Shown here: positions 33,378-43,552 of the stretch, one piece after another | Numbering within the stretch: the first letter of the stretch is position 1 | Layout of the letters: each line of letters opens with the position of its first letter | NCBI GenBank assembly: GCA_947651225.1 | Contig: CANSYK010000008.1 | Location: forward strand, 20,067 to 84,066 | Length of the DNA: 64,000 nucleotides | Source of the DNA: an uncultured bacterium | Lineage (GTDB): Bacteria > Bacillota > Clostridia > Lachnospirales > Lachnospiraceae | Reading direction: 5' to 3' | Translations under genes and position numbers: made by a program | Notes under the pieces: generated by a model | Databases searched by the model: none | What the model saw: the letters and a program-made list of their open reading frames with translations, nothing else | What the model was told of the DNA's origin: nothing

Positions 33378-35729
33378 TTACAAAGTAATCTCTACACTTG
33401 TAGAACCAGCAACAGCTTCCACTGTTTTTCCTTCTGCTGTCACCTTAAAGTTCTTATCAGTTGCCGCATAAGATACGGTAATCACATTTCCCTGACGGGA
33501 AGCAGTAATATCTGTAATCTTATTTGACTCACTGTCAAATATGGAAGCAGATGCAGTCTTTCCATCTTCTAAGCCATATACCACTGCCTCTGCATCCTGA
33601 AGATAATCATAAACGACTGTCATCTTATCTTCTGCATCAAAGTTACCAAATACAACAATACTGTTTGGACGTGCAAGAACTGGCGTCTGGAAATAATCAC
33701 AGGTTCTTGTGTAATATTTCCCGCCTTCGTATTTCTCACCACTCTGAATATCCGTCCAGGTTCCACAATCTGGTACATAAAATTCCGCAGTTCCTGCCTC
33801 ATTCATAACAGGTGCGATACAAAGGTCATCCCCTAACATATACTGCTGATCCGGATATTTGCAGGCGGTCTCCCCCGTAAACGCAATAATCATGGAACGC
33901 ATCATTGGCACACCTTCTGTATGTGTCTTATTTGCCTGTGCCCAAAGATATGGCATCAACTTTCCTTTTAACACAACATAATGGCGGAGTACATCACATG
34001 CCTCATCATCATATACCCATGGCACTCTGTAAGAAGTAGAACCATGCAGACGGCTATGTGTGGAAAGGCATCCAAACGCACACCATCTCTTATAAATATC
34101 TGCCGGAGCGGTTGCTTCAAATCCACCCATATCATGGGAGAAGAACCCAAAGCCGGAAGAGCAAAGGGAAAGTCCTCCATGAAGTGTTTCTGACATAGCA
34201 GAGTAATCTGCATAGCAGTCACCACCCCAGTGTACCGGGAACTTCTGTCCGCCAACAGTAGCGCTTCTTGCAAACAGGCATGCCTTATCTTTTCCGTAAT
34301 ATTCTTCCAATGCCTCAAATACCACTTTATTATAAAGATACGTATAGTAATTATGCATCTTAATTGGATCCATGCCATTATAATATTTACACTTTGTAGG
34401 GATTCTCTCGCCAAAGTCGGTCTTGATATTGTTGACACCCATTTCAAACAGTTTCTTTAACAGTCCCTTGAACCACTCGCAAGCTTCTGGATTTGTGAAA
34501 TCCACGATAGCCATTCCCGGCTGCCAGGTATCACACTGGAACACACTTCCATCCAGATTCTTGATAAAGTATCCCTTTTCCTTACCAATATCGAACAATT
34601 TGGACTGCTGGCCAATATAAGAATTAATCCATACACAGATTTCTAATCCCTTATCCTCGTGAAGGCGCTTTAACATTCCTTCTGGATCTGGAAACATATC
34701 CTTATCCCATTCAAAATTACACCATTCGTATTCCTTCATCCAGAAGCAGTCAAAATGGAATACCTGTAAAGGAATCTTTCTTTCAGCCATACCATCAATA
34801 AAGCTGTTTACTGTTTCCTCATCATAGCTTGTTGTAAAAGAAGTAGATAACCACAGACCAAAGGTATATGCCGGTGGAAGTGCCGGTTTACCAGTCAGTG
34901 TTGTGTAATTCGCAATTACTTCTTCCAGATTTTCACCACCGATTACAAAGTACTCCAGCTCCTCTCCCGGAATGGTAAAGGAAACCTTAGAAACCGTGTC
35001 TGAATTTACTTCAAAGGAAATCTTATCGGAGCTGTTTACAAACACACCATAGCTTTTGGAAGAAATATAAAATGGAATATTCTTATAACTCTGCTCAGAA
35101 CAGGTTCCACCATCGCTGTTCCATGTCTCAATGGCCTGTCCATTCTTTACAAATGGGGTAAACTTCTCACCAAATCCATAGATACATTCCCCAATATCAG
35201 TCTTTAACTGCTCACGCAGATATGTGGTATGGGCATCCTGCGGGTAGTTGAAAAATTCATCATCTTCCTGAAGTGCCATACGTGCATTTGCCGTAAACTG
35301 GCTTTCCTTGATAATAGAAGTAGAACGCCATCCACCGCCTGTTAAAAGCTTATCTTTAAAATAAAACGCAACATCCCATGTATCGCCTGTTTTTACAACA
35401 ACCCTTGTATTACCAGAAACCAATTCAACCTGCTCTTCTGTCTTATTGATGACAGGAGTAAAACCAGTATCTTCATTTAACTCAAAACGAGGTATATTAT
35501 CAAGCCCGCCCCTGTAGTGGTCGATATGCACCTTGATAATATTCTCAGAAGTAGAAGAATACGTAATTTCCAGATTAGGACCGCCCAGCGTCATTCCTCT
35601 GTTTTTTACAAAATACGGCGTAGCAAGCACTTTAATGGAATCTTTCGTTGTTTCCACTTTATATGCCTGAGATGCATAGTCTACATTATACCCCTTTTTG
35701 TTTAACCAAAAACCATCTGCTACCTTCAT
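33378..35729 (-). CDS. yicI: Glycoside hydrolase family 31, alpha-xylosidase type
   Basis: 783 residues, no signal peptide, so cytosolic. The N-terminal beta domain (MKVADGFWLNKKGYNVDYAS) is that of YicI-like alpha-xylosidases. The catalytic barrel shows GLWLSTSFTTSYDEETVNSF, the nucleophile region NIKTDFGERIP, and the acid/base region HWGGDCYADYSAMSETLHGG. These residues favour isoprimeverose/alpha-xyloside cleavage over maltase activity, although family 31 specificity is hard to read. The C-terminal 80 residues form a beta-rich module. It is transcribed alone; the AraC regulator upstream could control it. Confidence 0.85.
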   Translation of the reverse strand: MKVADGFWLNKKGYNVDYASQAYKVETTKDSIKVLATPYFVKNRGMTLGGPNLEITYSSTSENIIKVHIDHYRGGLDNIPRFELNEDTGFTPVINKTEEQVELVSGNTRVVVKTGDTWDVAFYFKDKLLTGGGWRSTSIIKESQFTANARMALQEDDEFFNYPQDAHTTYLREQLKTDIGECIYGFGEKFTPFVKNGQAIETWNSDGGTCSEQSYKNIPFYISSKSYGVFVNSSDKISFEVNSDTVSKVSFTIPGEELEYFVIGGENLEEVIANYTTLTGKPALPPAYTFGLWLSTSFTTSYDEETVNSFIDGMAERKIPLQVFHFDCFWMKEYEWCNFEWDKDMFPDPEGMLKRLHEDKGLEICVWINSYIGQQSKLFDIGKEKGYFIKNLDGSVFQCDTWQPGMAIVDFTNPEACEWFKGLLKKLFEMGVNNIKTDFGERIPTKCKYYNGMDPIKMHNYYTYLYNKVVFEALEEYYGKDKACLFARSATVGGQKFPVHWGGDCYADYSAMSETLHGGLSLCSSGFGFFSHDMGGFEATAPADIYKRWCAFGCLSTHSRLHGSTSYRVPWVYDDEACDVLRHYVVLKGKLMPYLWAQANKTHTEGVPMMRSMIIAFTGETACKYPDQQYMLGDDLCIAPVMNEAGTAEFYVPDCGTWTDIQSGEKYEGGKYYTRTCDYFQTPVLARPNSIVVFGNFDAEDKMTVVYDYLQDAEAVVYGLEDGKTASASIFDSESNKITDITASRQGNVITVSYAATDKNFKVTAEGKTVEAVAGSTSVEITL

Positions 35730-35874
35730 AAGTAACTCTCCTTTCGTTTTCCTTTAAGAACTGAAATAACTATTTTATCTTAGGATCTTTTTCGATTACA
35801 CAGTTCTTTTTACTGGTTTCAATTATATTAATATTTTGCATCTCCGTCTATAACTATCGGCGCTGTTTTTAACA

Positions 35875-36303
35875 CTATTTTGATATCCTGCTGCCATTGT
35901 CCAGACACTTTTCACAGATTCCGTAAAACATTGTTCTGTGCGGGTCTACATTGAAATGATGTTCCTCTAAAACATGGGAATACAACGCTTTCATATGATG
36001 GCAGTCCATATTCAGGATATTACCACAATCCTCGCATTTTAACAAAAACCTGCTTTCATCGTCAGCCTCATTTCCAACATACTGATAACAGGCGCCGCTG
36101 TTTCCGTCCAGCACAATTTTCTGCACGACTCCTTCTTTCCGAAGCCGCTCCAGATGCCGGTAAATCGTAGTAAGCCCTACCGGCTCCCCCTGCTTTTTCA
36201 GATATTCATCAATCTGGCTGACTGTAACATACTCTTTTCTGCCTTCTATAAACTGCAAAATTACTTTCTGCTGCCTGGTATGATACGTTTTCGCATGATT
36301 CAT
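35875..36303 (-). CDS. Fur-family metalloregulator
   Basis: 142 residues from ATG 36303 (MNHAKTYHTRQQKVILQFIE). The winged helix contains VGLTTIYRHLERLRKEGVVQ. Two CxxC pairs (CEDCGN and CEKCL) form the structural zinc site, and DCHHMKALYSHVLEEHHFNV supplies the metal-sensing histidines. Fur, Zur and PerR cannot be told apart by eye. Its ATG overlaps the cysS stop (ATGA), so it is translated with cysS. Confidence 0.85.
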   Translation of the reverse strand: MNHAKTYHTRQQKVILQFIEGRKEYVTVSQIDEYLKKQGEPVGLTTIYRHLERLRKEGVVQKIVLDGNSGACYQYVGNEADDESRFLLKCEDCGNILNMDCHHMKALYSHVLEEHHFNVDPHRTMFYGICEKCLDNGSRISK

Positions 36304-37718
36304 ACTGCATCTCCCCGTACACTCCACGTTGTTCCTTCCCGTGTATCCTTGATTTCAATGCCTTTTTCCAAAAGCTCCTGGCGAATTGCATCTGCCTTTG
36401 CAAAGTCTTTTTCTTTTCTTGCCGCCTGTCTCTGTGTAATCATATCCTCCACATAAGCTGCCAGATCGGCATCTGCCTCTTCCTTCACAATCTCCTTTGT
36501 TAAATCCAGAGAAAGAACTTCGTCAAACTCCTCTAACAGCGCCCTTTTGCCTGCTTCATTCAAATCAGATTTTAAAACATCATATATTACAGTCAATGCC
36601 TGTGAGGTATTGATATCACTGCCTAAAGCCTGTGCAAACGCCTCTTTGTATGGCTCTATCTGTTCTGTCTGCACTTCTCCCTCTTTCTTTAAGGAAGAGG
36701 CTTTTTTACGCAGTTTTTCATATGCTGCCTTTACATTGTCAAGAACCTCATAGTTAAATAATAGCGGTTTGCGATAATGGGACTGCAAACAAAACATCCG
36801 GTATACCAATGGGGAATATCCCTTCTCATCCAGCAAAGAAAGTGTCAGAAAATCTCCTTTTGATTTACTCATTTTTCCGGTGCTGTCATTTAAATGAAGT
36901 ACATGGAACCAGTAATTGCACCATTTATGGCCAAGGTATGCCTCACTCTGTGCAATCTCATTCGTATGGTGTGGAAAGATATTGTCTACGCCTCCGCAGT
37001 GAATATCTAACTTTTCTCCCAAATGTTTCATGCTGATCGCAGAACACTCTATATGCCATCCGGGATAACCAACACCCCACGGACTATCCCACTTTAACTC
37101 CTGGTCGTCAAATTTTGACTTCGTAAACCATAAAACGAAATCTGTCTTATTTCTTTTATTGGTATCCTCCTCTACATCATCACGTGCACCTACCATCAAA
37201 TCGTCTTCCTTCTGATTGGAAAGAACATAATATTTTTCTAACTTTTCCGTGTTAAAATAGACATTGCCGCCTGCCACATATGCATAATCCTTTTCTAACA
37301 GCTTTTCAATCATTTCAATAAACTCTACAATACAATTTGTCGCAGGCTCTACCACATCCGGCGTTTTGATATTTAACTTTTTGCAGTCCTCAAAAAAAGC
37401 ATCCTGATAAAACGCAGCAATCTCCATAACTGTTTTATGCTCACGTTTTGCGCCAGCAACCATTTTATCCTCTCCACTGTCTGCATCACTGGAAAGATGC
37501 CCTACATCTGTAATATTCATAACACGTTTCACATCATATCCTGCATATCGGAATGTCTTTTCCAGCACATCTTCCATAATATAACTTCTCAGATTTCCAA
37601 TATGTGCAAAATGGTAAACTGTTGGTCCACAGGTGTACATTTTCACCTTTCCTGGCTCATCTGGTACAAAAGGTTCTATTTTTTTTGTCAGCGTATTATA
37701 TAAATTAATCTCTCTCAT
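36300..37718 (-). CDS. cysS: Cysteinyl-tRNA synthetase
   Basis: 472 residues from ATG 37718 (MREINLYNTLTKKIEPFVPD), after GGAGGACATT; longer upstream reading has no family similarity. HIGH appears as VYHFAHIGNLRSY, preceded by the zinc cysteine in YTCGPT; the other zinc ligands lie in HIECSAISMKHLG. KMSKS is TGKMSKSKGDFLT. I see no T-box in the short leader. Coupled to the Fur-family gene. Confidence 0.95.
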   Translation of the reverse strand: MREINLYNTLTKKIEPFVPDEPGKVKMYTCGPTVYHFAHIGNLRSYIMEDVLEKTFRYAGYDVKRVMNITDVGHLSSDADSGEDKMVAGAKREHKTVMEIAAFYQDAFFEDCKKLNIKTPDVVEPATNCIVEFIEMIEKLLEKDYAYVAGGNVYFNTEKLEKYYVLSNQKEDDLMVGARDDVEEDTNKRNKTDFVLWFTKSKFDDQELKWDSPWGVGYPGWHIECSAISMKHLGEKLDIHCGGVDNIFPHHTNEIAQSEAYLGHKWCNYWFHVLHLNDSTGKMSKSKGDFLTLSLLDEKGYSPLVYRMFCLQSHYRKPLLFNYEVLDNVKAAYEKLRKKASSLKKEGEVQTEQIEPYKEAFAQALGSDINTSQALTVIYDVLKSDLNEAGKRALLEEFDEVLSLDLTKEIVKEEADADLAAYVEDMITQRQAARKEKDFAKADAIRQELLEKGIEIKDTREGTTWSVRGDAV

Positions 37719-37846
37719 AATGTCCTCCGTCCTATGCAATATAAAACACGAAACCGCCATAAAATCTACTATATCACAAATCATTTCTTTGCAGCTCCTA
37801 AATATATACTTTACAGGATTTTCGGGCATTGCGCAAGCATTCCTCC

Positions 37847-38044
37847 CTACTTTTTTGCTTTTCCCTTTCGGGAAGACAAAATTCCACCGATTTTTCCACT
37901 CTCTTTTGCTGTCAGAGAACGCCAGCCACTGTCAACTACCTTGTCAAAGAGCCCCAGTTCCAGTGCAATCTCCCATTTTTCCTGCTCCTCCGTTTTCAAT
38001 TTTTCAATGTCCTCTGGTGTCTTTACTTCTATTTTCTTTTTCAT
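37847..38044 (-). CDS. Alpha/beta-type small acid-soluble spore protein
   Basis: 65 residues. EIALELGLFDKVVDSGWRSL, then TAKESGKIGGILSSRKGK matches the clostridial SASP pattern (ELGLLxxV...GW..LTA.E.GRIGG). These proteins coat DNA in the spore core and are degraded at germination. The N-terminus is more charged than usual (MKKKIEVKTPEDIEKLKTEE). The start follows GAGG. It supports a spore-forming host. Confidence 0.85.
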   Translation of the reverse strand: MKKKIEVKTPEDIEKLKTEEQEKWEIALELGLFDKVVDSGWRSLTAKESGKIGGILSSRKGKAKK

Positions 38045-38182
38045 TGCTTACCTCGCTCCCTTTTCTATTATTTGAATCGTAATCTTTTATTAGTATTTCT
38101 TCTTTTTTTGCTCCCATTCACCCATAGATAGAAAACATAGTTTTCTGGTAAAATTTACAACATGGCAGTTTTGGCCAACAAA

Positions 38183-38212
38183 AAAACAACCCCTGTTTCC
38201 ATGAGTTGTTTT
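38183..38212 (-). terminator. Terminator of the FIST-MCP operon
   Basis: AAAACAAC (38183-38190) and GTTGTTTT (38205-38212) with T-runs on both sides, so it could serve both strands. Between it and 38307 only a GACGCTCC fragment of the palindrome family is seen. Confidence 0.55.
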
Positions 38213-38306
38213 CTGTTCTTTTTAAATTTAATTTGAGTCAAATCTCCCACAAAGTGTGAAGTACAATCCTGCAAAAAGCAATTTTCAAAGACGCTCCAAA
38301 AGAATC

Positions 38307-39212
38307 TCAAACTTTTTCTATAATAGGAGGAACCTGAGACAACAGATTGTCAACATCTTCAAACATAACGCTTTTGGTAGTTCCAAGCTTGCTTGCAAAA
38401 GAAATATGTTCCATGACTTCCTTATATTGTTCTTTTGTCAGGTCAAAGAAATGATTCACATTATTAAGAGCTTCCCTGGAATTATCAATAGCATTGGAAA
38501 TATCAGATTGGACAACGGTAGCACCTTCTGCAGCCTGTGTAATCTGATCAAATACTTTATAGGTATTATCTACTTTTTCAATACTTTGTCCCAAAGCTGT
38601 CTGTGAAGTGTCAATATCTGAACGAAGCTGTTTTGTATCCTGTTCGACATCGGCAACCCCGGATTCTACCATAGCCACCAGTTTTTTTACTTCATCTGCA
38701 AGATTTTTAACTTCTTCGGCCACGACGGAAAATCCTTTGCCATGCTCCCCGGCTCTTGCCGCCTCAATGGACGCATTTAATGCAAGAATATTGGTCTGTT
38801 CTGCAATAGAGGTAATTTTGCTGGTACATTTTTTGATTTTCTGAACGGCTGTCTGAAAATCATCAAAAGTACTTTTCATTTCCCCAAAATGTTCCTCAAC
38901 CTTTAAGGAGCTATTCTTTAACTCCTCTACCTCATCCTGAGCCTGCGTTACGGACTGTGTGATTTCACTTTTCACATTGGCAAACTGATCTGATACCTCT
39001 GTAATCCCGGAAAAAGTTTCTTCAAAATCCTGCAAAGTATTTTGAAATTGTTTGGATTCCTGAAGTACCCCCTGAAAAGAAGTATTAATTTTGCCAAGCT
39101 GAATCAGAGAATCTACCTCTTTCTGGAGAAGATCCCTTTGATATTCTTTTAAAGTATTCATCGTATGCAGCACTGGATAAAGGCTCTTCTTCTTTTTTTT
39201 CTTAGATAGCAT
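38307..39212 (-). CDS. Soluble methyl-accepting chemotaxis-type signalling protein
   Basis: 301 residues with no membrane segment. It begins with six or more lysines, has a coiled-coil N-terminal half, and then the conserved MCP hairpin tip [20 protein letters not shown], then [18 protein letters not shown], which binds CheA/CheW. There is no sensor domain of its own. It follows the FIST gene by 13 bp, so FIST is likely the sensor partner; this is inference from context. ATG follows GAGGAAAAAC. Confidence 0.88.
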   Translation of the reverse strand: MLSKKKKKKSLYPVLHTMNTLKEYQRDLLQKEVDSLIQLGKINTSFQGVLQESKQFQNTLQDFEETFSGITEVSDQFANVKSEITQSVTQAQDEVEELKNSSLKVEEHFGEMKSTFDDFQTAVQKIKKCTSKITSIAEQTNILALNASIEAARAGEHGKGFSVVAEEVKNLADEVKKLVAMVESGVADVEQDTKQLRSDIDTSQTALGQSIEKVDNTYKVFDQITQAAEGATVVQSDISNAIDNSREALNNVNHFFDLTKEQYKEVMEHISFASKLGTTKSVMFEDVDNLLSQVPPIIEKV

Positions 39213-39225
39213 TGTTTTTCCTCCT

Positions 39226-40281
39226 TTATTCGAATACTACACATGTCATTGACTGGTTCACGAACTGATTGTTATAGTGTTCCCCATATCCAACAAAACC
39301 AGCATGATTGCCCAAAGTGTGCATTTCATTCAGATAATCCTGCATATAATTGTTTTCTGTAAACAGTAAATAGCGGAACAGGCAATTTACGGAGAAAACA
39401 GCAGAAATGGATGAAAAATCATTTCTGATTTTTTGAATGGTATTTTTTACAACTTCCTGATAATCTCCTAATTCTAACAAAACTAATGCATCAGAATCGT
39501 TTACCTGGCGAAAGCAGGTTAATGCATTCCCACTTATATCTTTTATAGAAATAATACAGATGTCATTTCCGTTAAGTTTTCCAAAAGGATTTTTAAATGT
39601 CTGTGTCAGAATTTCTTTATCCGTTACGTGTAAAATTTCCTGATATACCTGTTTGGCAGGTCTTCCGTTTAATTCACCAAGTATGTATTCTGCTTTATTT
39701 GTTTTGGAAGCAATAAAATGGTAATTCCCCATCTGATGATAAATATTTTCTTTATACGTTTTTACCCTGCCACTGATATTTCGAATCAGGACATAGGCTA
39801 CGGCATCTTCATATACTTTGCCGTTGGCAGAGACTTTTCCGGCATCCCCGGTTCCTCCCACCAGTGAAATATCCCTGTGTTTTAGTACACTGTGAATAGT
39901 GGTCAGTACACAGGCATCATTTCCAGAACAAAAGTCAATGCATACCGTATCTTTTTGGGAACCATCGACTTTTTCTACATCCTGCTCCAACCGTTCAATA
40001 TATTTTACTGGCATGACAGACGCTTCCTCTAATACATTAGCGACTGCGTTAACGCCATCCAAAAAAGCTACAATCCCCACGCCTTTTTCTACGATTCTGT
40101 TATCATAACTCATTCCGATGCATCCAATACTGGGTACTTTCGGATAAAGTGATTCCAGTTGCTTTACATGCTTTTCAAATTGGTCACCATTTGATAGAAG
40201 CAGAATCAACTGGGGGTTATTTAAGCCACGGACTGCATCTTTCAGGTTTCCGCTCTGGCTCATACCAAAAAATTGTCTCAC
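39226..40281 (-). CDS. FIST-domain sensory protein
   Basis: 351 residues from GTG 40281 after GAGGAGG. Both FIST_N ([39 protein letters not shown]) and FIST_C ([43 protein letters not shown]) features are visible. FIST proteins are proposed to sense small molecules such as amino acids, and in other bacteria a FIST haem protein senses nitric oxide. It precedes a sensorless MCP in an operon, which suggests a split cytoplasmic receptor. Confidence 0.85.
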   Translation of the reverse strand: MRQFFGMSQSGNLKDAVRGLNNPQLILLLSNGDQFEKHVKQLESLYPKVPSIGCIGMSYDNRIVEKGVGIVAFLDGVNAVANVLEEASVMPVKYIERLEQDVEKVDGSQKDTVCIDFCSGNDACVLTTIHSVLKHRDISLVGGTGDAGKVSANGKVYEDAVAYVLIRNISGRVKTYKENIYHQMGNYHFIASKTNKAEYILGELNGRPAKQVYQEILHVTDKEILTQTFKNPFGKLNGNDICIISIKDISGNALTCFRQVNDSDALVLLELGDYQEVVKNTIQKIRNDFSSISAVFSVNCLFRYLLFTENNYMQDYLNEMHTLGNHAGFVGYGEHYNNQFVNQSMTCVVFE

Positions 40282-40441
40282 TTGCTGTCCTCCTCTTTTC
40301 TACAGATCCTAAGTACTATACTATTTTTATTATAGCAAAAGAAGCTTTTGGTGTAAAGGTTTCATTAAAACGCTTATGCACTTCTGAGAAACGATCAGTT
40401 CCTGGTAACGGAGTGAATAGCAACAAACTATCGTTACAGAC

Positions 40442-40745
40442 TTGACAGACAGGCCATTCTTTTAGTAAGATAAAATGCATGGTAGAAAAATTCACTGACG
40501 AAGAGGAGTACATGTTCTATTCCAACAGAGAGGGCAATCCATCGGCTGTAAGATTGCCTGGGACAATGTTACATGGAAGGTAGCTTCTGAGAAGTGGTTC
40601 TGAAATGGGTTGGTCAGGCAGAGTAGGAACCATCGGTTCATCCCGTTATTGATGGAAAAGACAGCAGCGTATTTTGATATGCCTGCTGTAATCAAAGGTG
40701 GTACCGCGTCTATTCGCCCTTTGCCGTTTGGCAGGGGCTTTTTTG
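40442..40745 (+). promoter_or_regulatory. T-box leader of valS, with promoter
   Basis: TTGACA (40442-40447), 18 bp, TAAGAT (40466-40471). The transcript shows a long stem I (about 40495-40590) with GGTAGC on the 3' side, giving a likely GUA valine specifier, then the T-box AAAGGTGGTACCGCG at 40695-40709 and a terminator hairpin (GCCCTTTGCC with GGCAGGGGC, then TTTTTT) at 40716-40744. Uncharged tRNA-Val would allow read-through. The rest of 40282-40441 holds nothing I recognise. Confidence 0.9.
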
Positions 40746-40779
40746 TTGCAATATGAATTTTGGGAAAGGAAGGAATGAG

Positions 40780-43419
40780 ATGGCAAAAGAATTAGAAAAA
40801 AATTACAATCCTGCGGACATAGAAAAAAGAACTTATGAAAAGTGGGAAGAAAAGAAGTATTTTCATGCGGAGGTAAACCGTGACAAAAAACCATTTACAA
40901 TTGTGATGCCGCCGCCAAACATCACCGGGCAGCTTCATATGGGACATGCCTTAGATAATACGTTACAGGATATTTTAATCCGTTTTAAGCGAATGCAGGG
41001 ATATGAGGCGCTCTGGGTTCCAGGGACAGACCATGCTTCGATTGCGACAGAAGCAAAGGTTGTTGAAAAACTGAAAGAAGAAGGCATTTCCAAGGAAGAA
41101 ATTGGAAGGGAAAAATTCTTAGAACATGTATGGGACTGGAAAAAGCAGTATGGCGGCCGCATTGTGGAACAACTGAAAAAAATAGGTTCTTCCTGTGACT
41201 GGGACAGGGAACGCTTTACAATGGATGAGGGCTGCAATAAGGCAGTAAAGGAGGTCTTTGTAAAACTCTACAACAAAGAACTGATTTACCGTGGGGAGCG
41301 GATTATTAACTGGTGCCCGCACTGCCTGACTTCCATATCAGATGCCGAAGTAGAGTATGAAGACCAGGCAGGCTGCTTCTGGCATTTAAGATATAAGACA
41401 ACCGATGGGACAGGCTACATTGATCTTGCAACAACACGTCCAGAAACACTTCTGGGTGATACAGCAGTGGCTGTCAATCCAAAAGATGAAAGATACAAAG
41501 ATATGATTGGCAAGATGTTAGACCTGCCACTTGTACACCGCCAAATTCCAATTATTGCAGATGATTATGTTGATATGGAATTTGGAACAGGTGTTGTTAA
41601 GATTACTCCGGCACATGACCCAAATGACTTTGAAGTAGGGCTTCGCCACAATCTGGAGATTATCAATGTTCTGACAGAAGACGCAAAGATCGTAGAGGAT
41701 TATCCGAAATATGCCGGCATGGACCGTTATGAGGCGCGGAAGGCAATTGTAGCAGATTTAGAAGCGGAAGGCGCTCTTTTAAAAACAGAAGCGCACGACC
41801 ATAATGTAGGAACCTGTTACCGCTGCGGCACAACAGTAGAGCCAAGAGTATCAAAACAGTGGTTTGTCAAGATGGAAGATTTGGCTAAGCCTGCGATTGA
41901 GGCAGTGAAAAAAGGAGATACAAAATTTGTCCCACCGCATTTTGATAAAACATATTATCACTGGCTAGAGGGAATCCGTGATTGGTGCATTTCCCGTCAG
42001 CTCTGGTGGGGACACCAGATTCCGGCATTTTATTGTGATGATTGTGACGAGATGATTGTAACAAAAGAAAATGCTCCTGTCTGCCCAAAATGCGGCAAAC
42101 CAATGCGTCAGGACCCGGATACACTTGACACCTGGTTCTCCTCTGCACTCTGGCCGTTTTCAACGCTTGGCTGGCCGGAAAAAACAGAGGAACTAGATTA
42201 TTTTTATCCTACCAGCACATTAGTTACCGGGTACGATATCATCTTTTTCTGGGTAATACGTATGATGTTTTCTGGCTTAGAGCATGCAGGAGAAGTGCCA
42301 TTTCATACCGTTCTGATTCATGGACTTGTCCGTGATTCCCAAGGGCGTAAGATGAGCAAATCTTTAGGAAATGGAATTGATCCGTTGGAAGTAATTGATA
42401 AATATGGGGCAGATGCGCTCCGCTTTACTTTGGTAACAGGAAATGCGCCGGGAAATGATATGCGTTTTTACTGGGAACGTGTGGAGGCAAGCCGCAATTT
42501 TGCCAATAAAGTCTGGAATGCTTCCCGTTTTATTATGATGCATCTGGAAGATGCCAAAATTGCAGAACCAGCAAAGGAAGAATTGGAATTAATCGACCAG
42601 TGGATTTTGTCAGCAGTAAATACCCTGGCCAAGGAAGTTACGGAAAATATGGAAAAATATGAACTAGGGATTGCGGTTCAGAAAATTAATGATTTTGTCT
42701 GGACAGAATTCTGTGACTGGTATATTGAACTTGTAAAACCAAGATTATTCAATAAGGAAGCAAATCCGGTTTCAGCAAATGCAGCATTCTGGACATTGAG
42801 GACTGTACTAATTGATTCCTTAAAGCTGCTTCACCCATTTATGCCATTTATTACAGAAGAAATCTTCTGTACCCTGCAGTCAGAAGAAGAATCCATCATG
42901 GTTTCAAACTGGCCAGAGTATCATAAAGAATGGGATAATCTGGAAGCAGAGCAGAAAGCAGAACTGATTAAAAACCTGGTTCGTGGAATCAGAAATTCCC
43001 GCACAGAAATGAATGTGGCTCCTTCCCGCAAAGCAAAGGTCTATCTGGTGGCAGACAATGAAAAGACCTGCGAAGCATTAAAGGAATTAGCAGATTCTTA
43101 TCAGCATATGATTTCAGCTTCAGAGGTTCTGATTCAAATGGATAAATCTGGCATCGAGGACAATGCCGTATCAGTTGTAATCGATAAGGCAACAATCTAT
43201 ATGCCGCTTGCCGATTTGGTTGATTTAAAAAAGGAAAAAGAACGTCTGGAAAAGGAAAAAAAGCGCTTGGAGGGTGAGTTAAAACGTGTAAACGGCATGC
43301 TCAATAATGAAAAGTTTATGAGCAAAGCCCCTGCACAAAAAATTGCAGAGGAAAAGGAAAAACTTGTAAAATATGAAAGCATGATGGAAAAGGTAGAAGA
43401 GGAACTTTCTGCTTTGTAG
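40780..43419 (+). CDS. valS: Valyl-tRNA synthetase
   Basis: 879 residues from ATG 40780 after AAGGAATGAG, just past the T-box. HIGH is PPPNITGQLHMGHALDNT, KMSKS is GRKMSKSLGNGID. The editing domain is present (TTRPETLLGDTAVAVNPKD, VKITPAHDPNDFEVG), as are zinc cysteines (CPKCGK) and the C-terminal coiled coil (KKEKERLEKEKKRLEGELKR) that distinguishes ValRS from IleRS. The tRNA specificity agrees with the leader. Confidence 0.97.
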   Translation: MAKELEKNYNPADIEKRTYEKWEEKKYFHAEVNRDKKPFTIVMPPPNITGQLHMGHALDNTLQDILIRFKRMQGYEALWVPGTDHASIATEAKVVEKLKEEGISKEEIGREKFLEHVWDWKKQYGGRIVEQLKKIGSSCDWDRERFTMDEGCNKAVKEVFVKLYNKELIYRGERIINWCPHCLTSISDAEVEYEDQAGCFWHLRYKTTDGTGYIDLATTRPETLLGDTAVAVNPKDERYKDMIGKMLDLPLVHRQIPIIADDYVDMEFGTGVVKITPAHDPNDFEVGLRHNLEIINVLTEDAKIVEDYPKYAGMDRYEARKAIVADLEAEGALLKTEAHDHNVGTCYRCGTTVEPRVSKQWFVKMEDLAKPAIEAVKKGDTKFVPPHFDKTYYHWLEGIRDWCISRQLWWGHQIPAFYCDDCDEMIVTKENAPVCPKCGKPMRQDPDTLDTWFSSALWPFSTLGWPEKTEELDYFYPTSTLVTGYDIIFFWVIRMMFSGLEHAGEVPFHTVLIHGLVRDSQGRKMSKSLGNGIDPLEVIDKYGADALRFTLVTGNAPGNDMRFYWERVEASRNFANKVWNASRFIMMHLEDAKIAEPAKEELELIDQWILSAVNTLAKEVTENMEKYELGIAVQKINDFVWTEFCDWYIELVKPRLFNKEANPVSANAAFWTLRTVLIDSLKLLHPFMPFITEEIFCTLQSEEESIMVSNWPEYHKEWDNLEAEQKAELIKNLVRGIRNSRTEMNVAPSRKAKVYLVADNEKTCEALKELADSYQHMISASEVLIQMDKSGIEDNAVSVVIDKATIYMPLADLVDLKKEKERLEKEKKRLEGELKRVNGMLNNEKFMSKAPAQKIAEEKEKLVKYESMMEKVEEELSAL

Positions 43420-43503
43420 AAAACAGCACATCCGCTGAGATTGGAAAATCGGGGCTTTGTGCTTTATCCCCCTGCAATCAGCGTTTGAGGAACTGTAGAA
43501 AAG

Positions 43504-43543
43504 GAAAAGGACACCAGTTATACCAGTGTCCTTTTCTTTTTTT
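43504..43543 (+). terminator. valS terminator
   Basis: GAAAAGGACAC (43504-43514) with GTGTCCTTTTC (43526-43536), followed by TTTTTTT. The stop of the convergent gene is 10 bases further on. Confidence 0.85.
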
Positions 43544-43552
43544 ATGTATATC

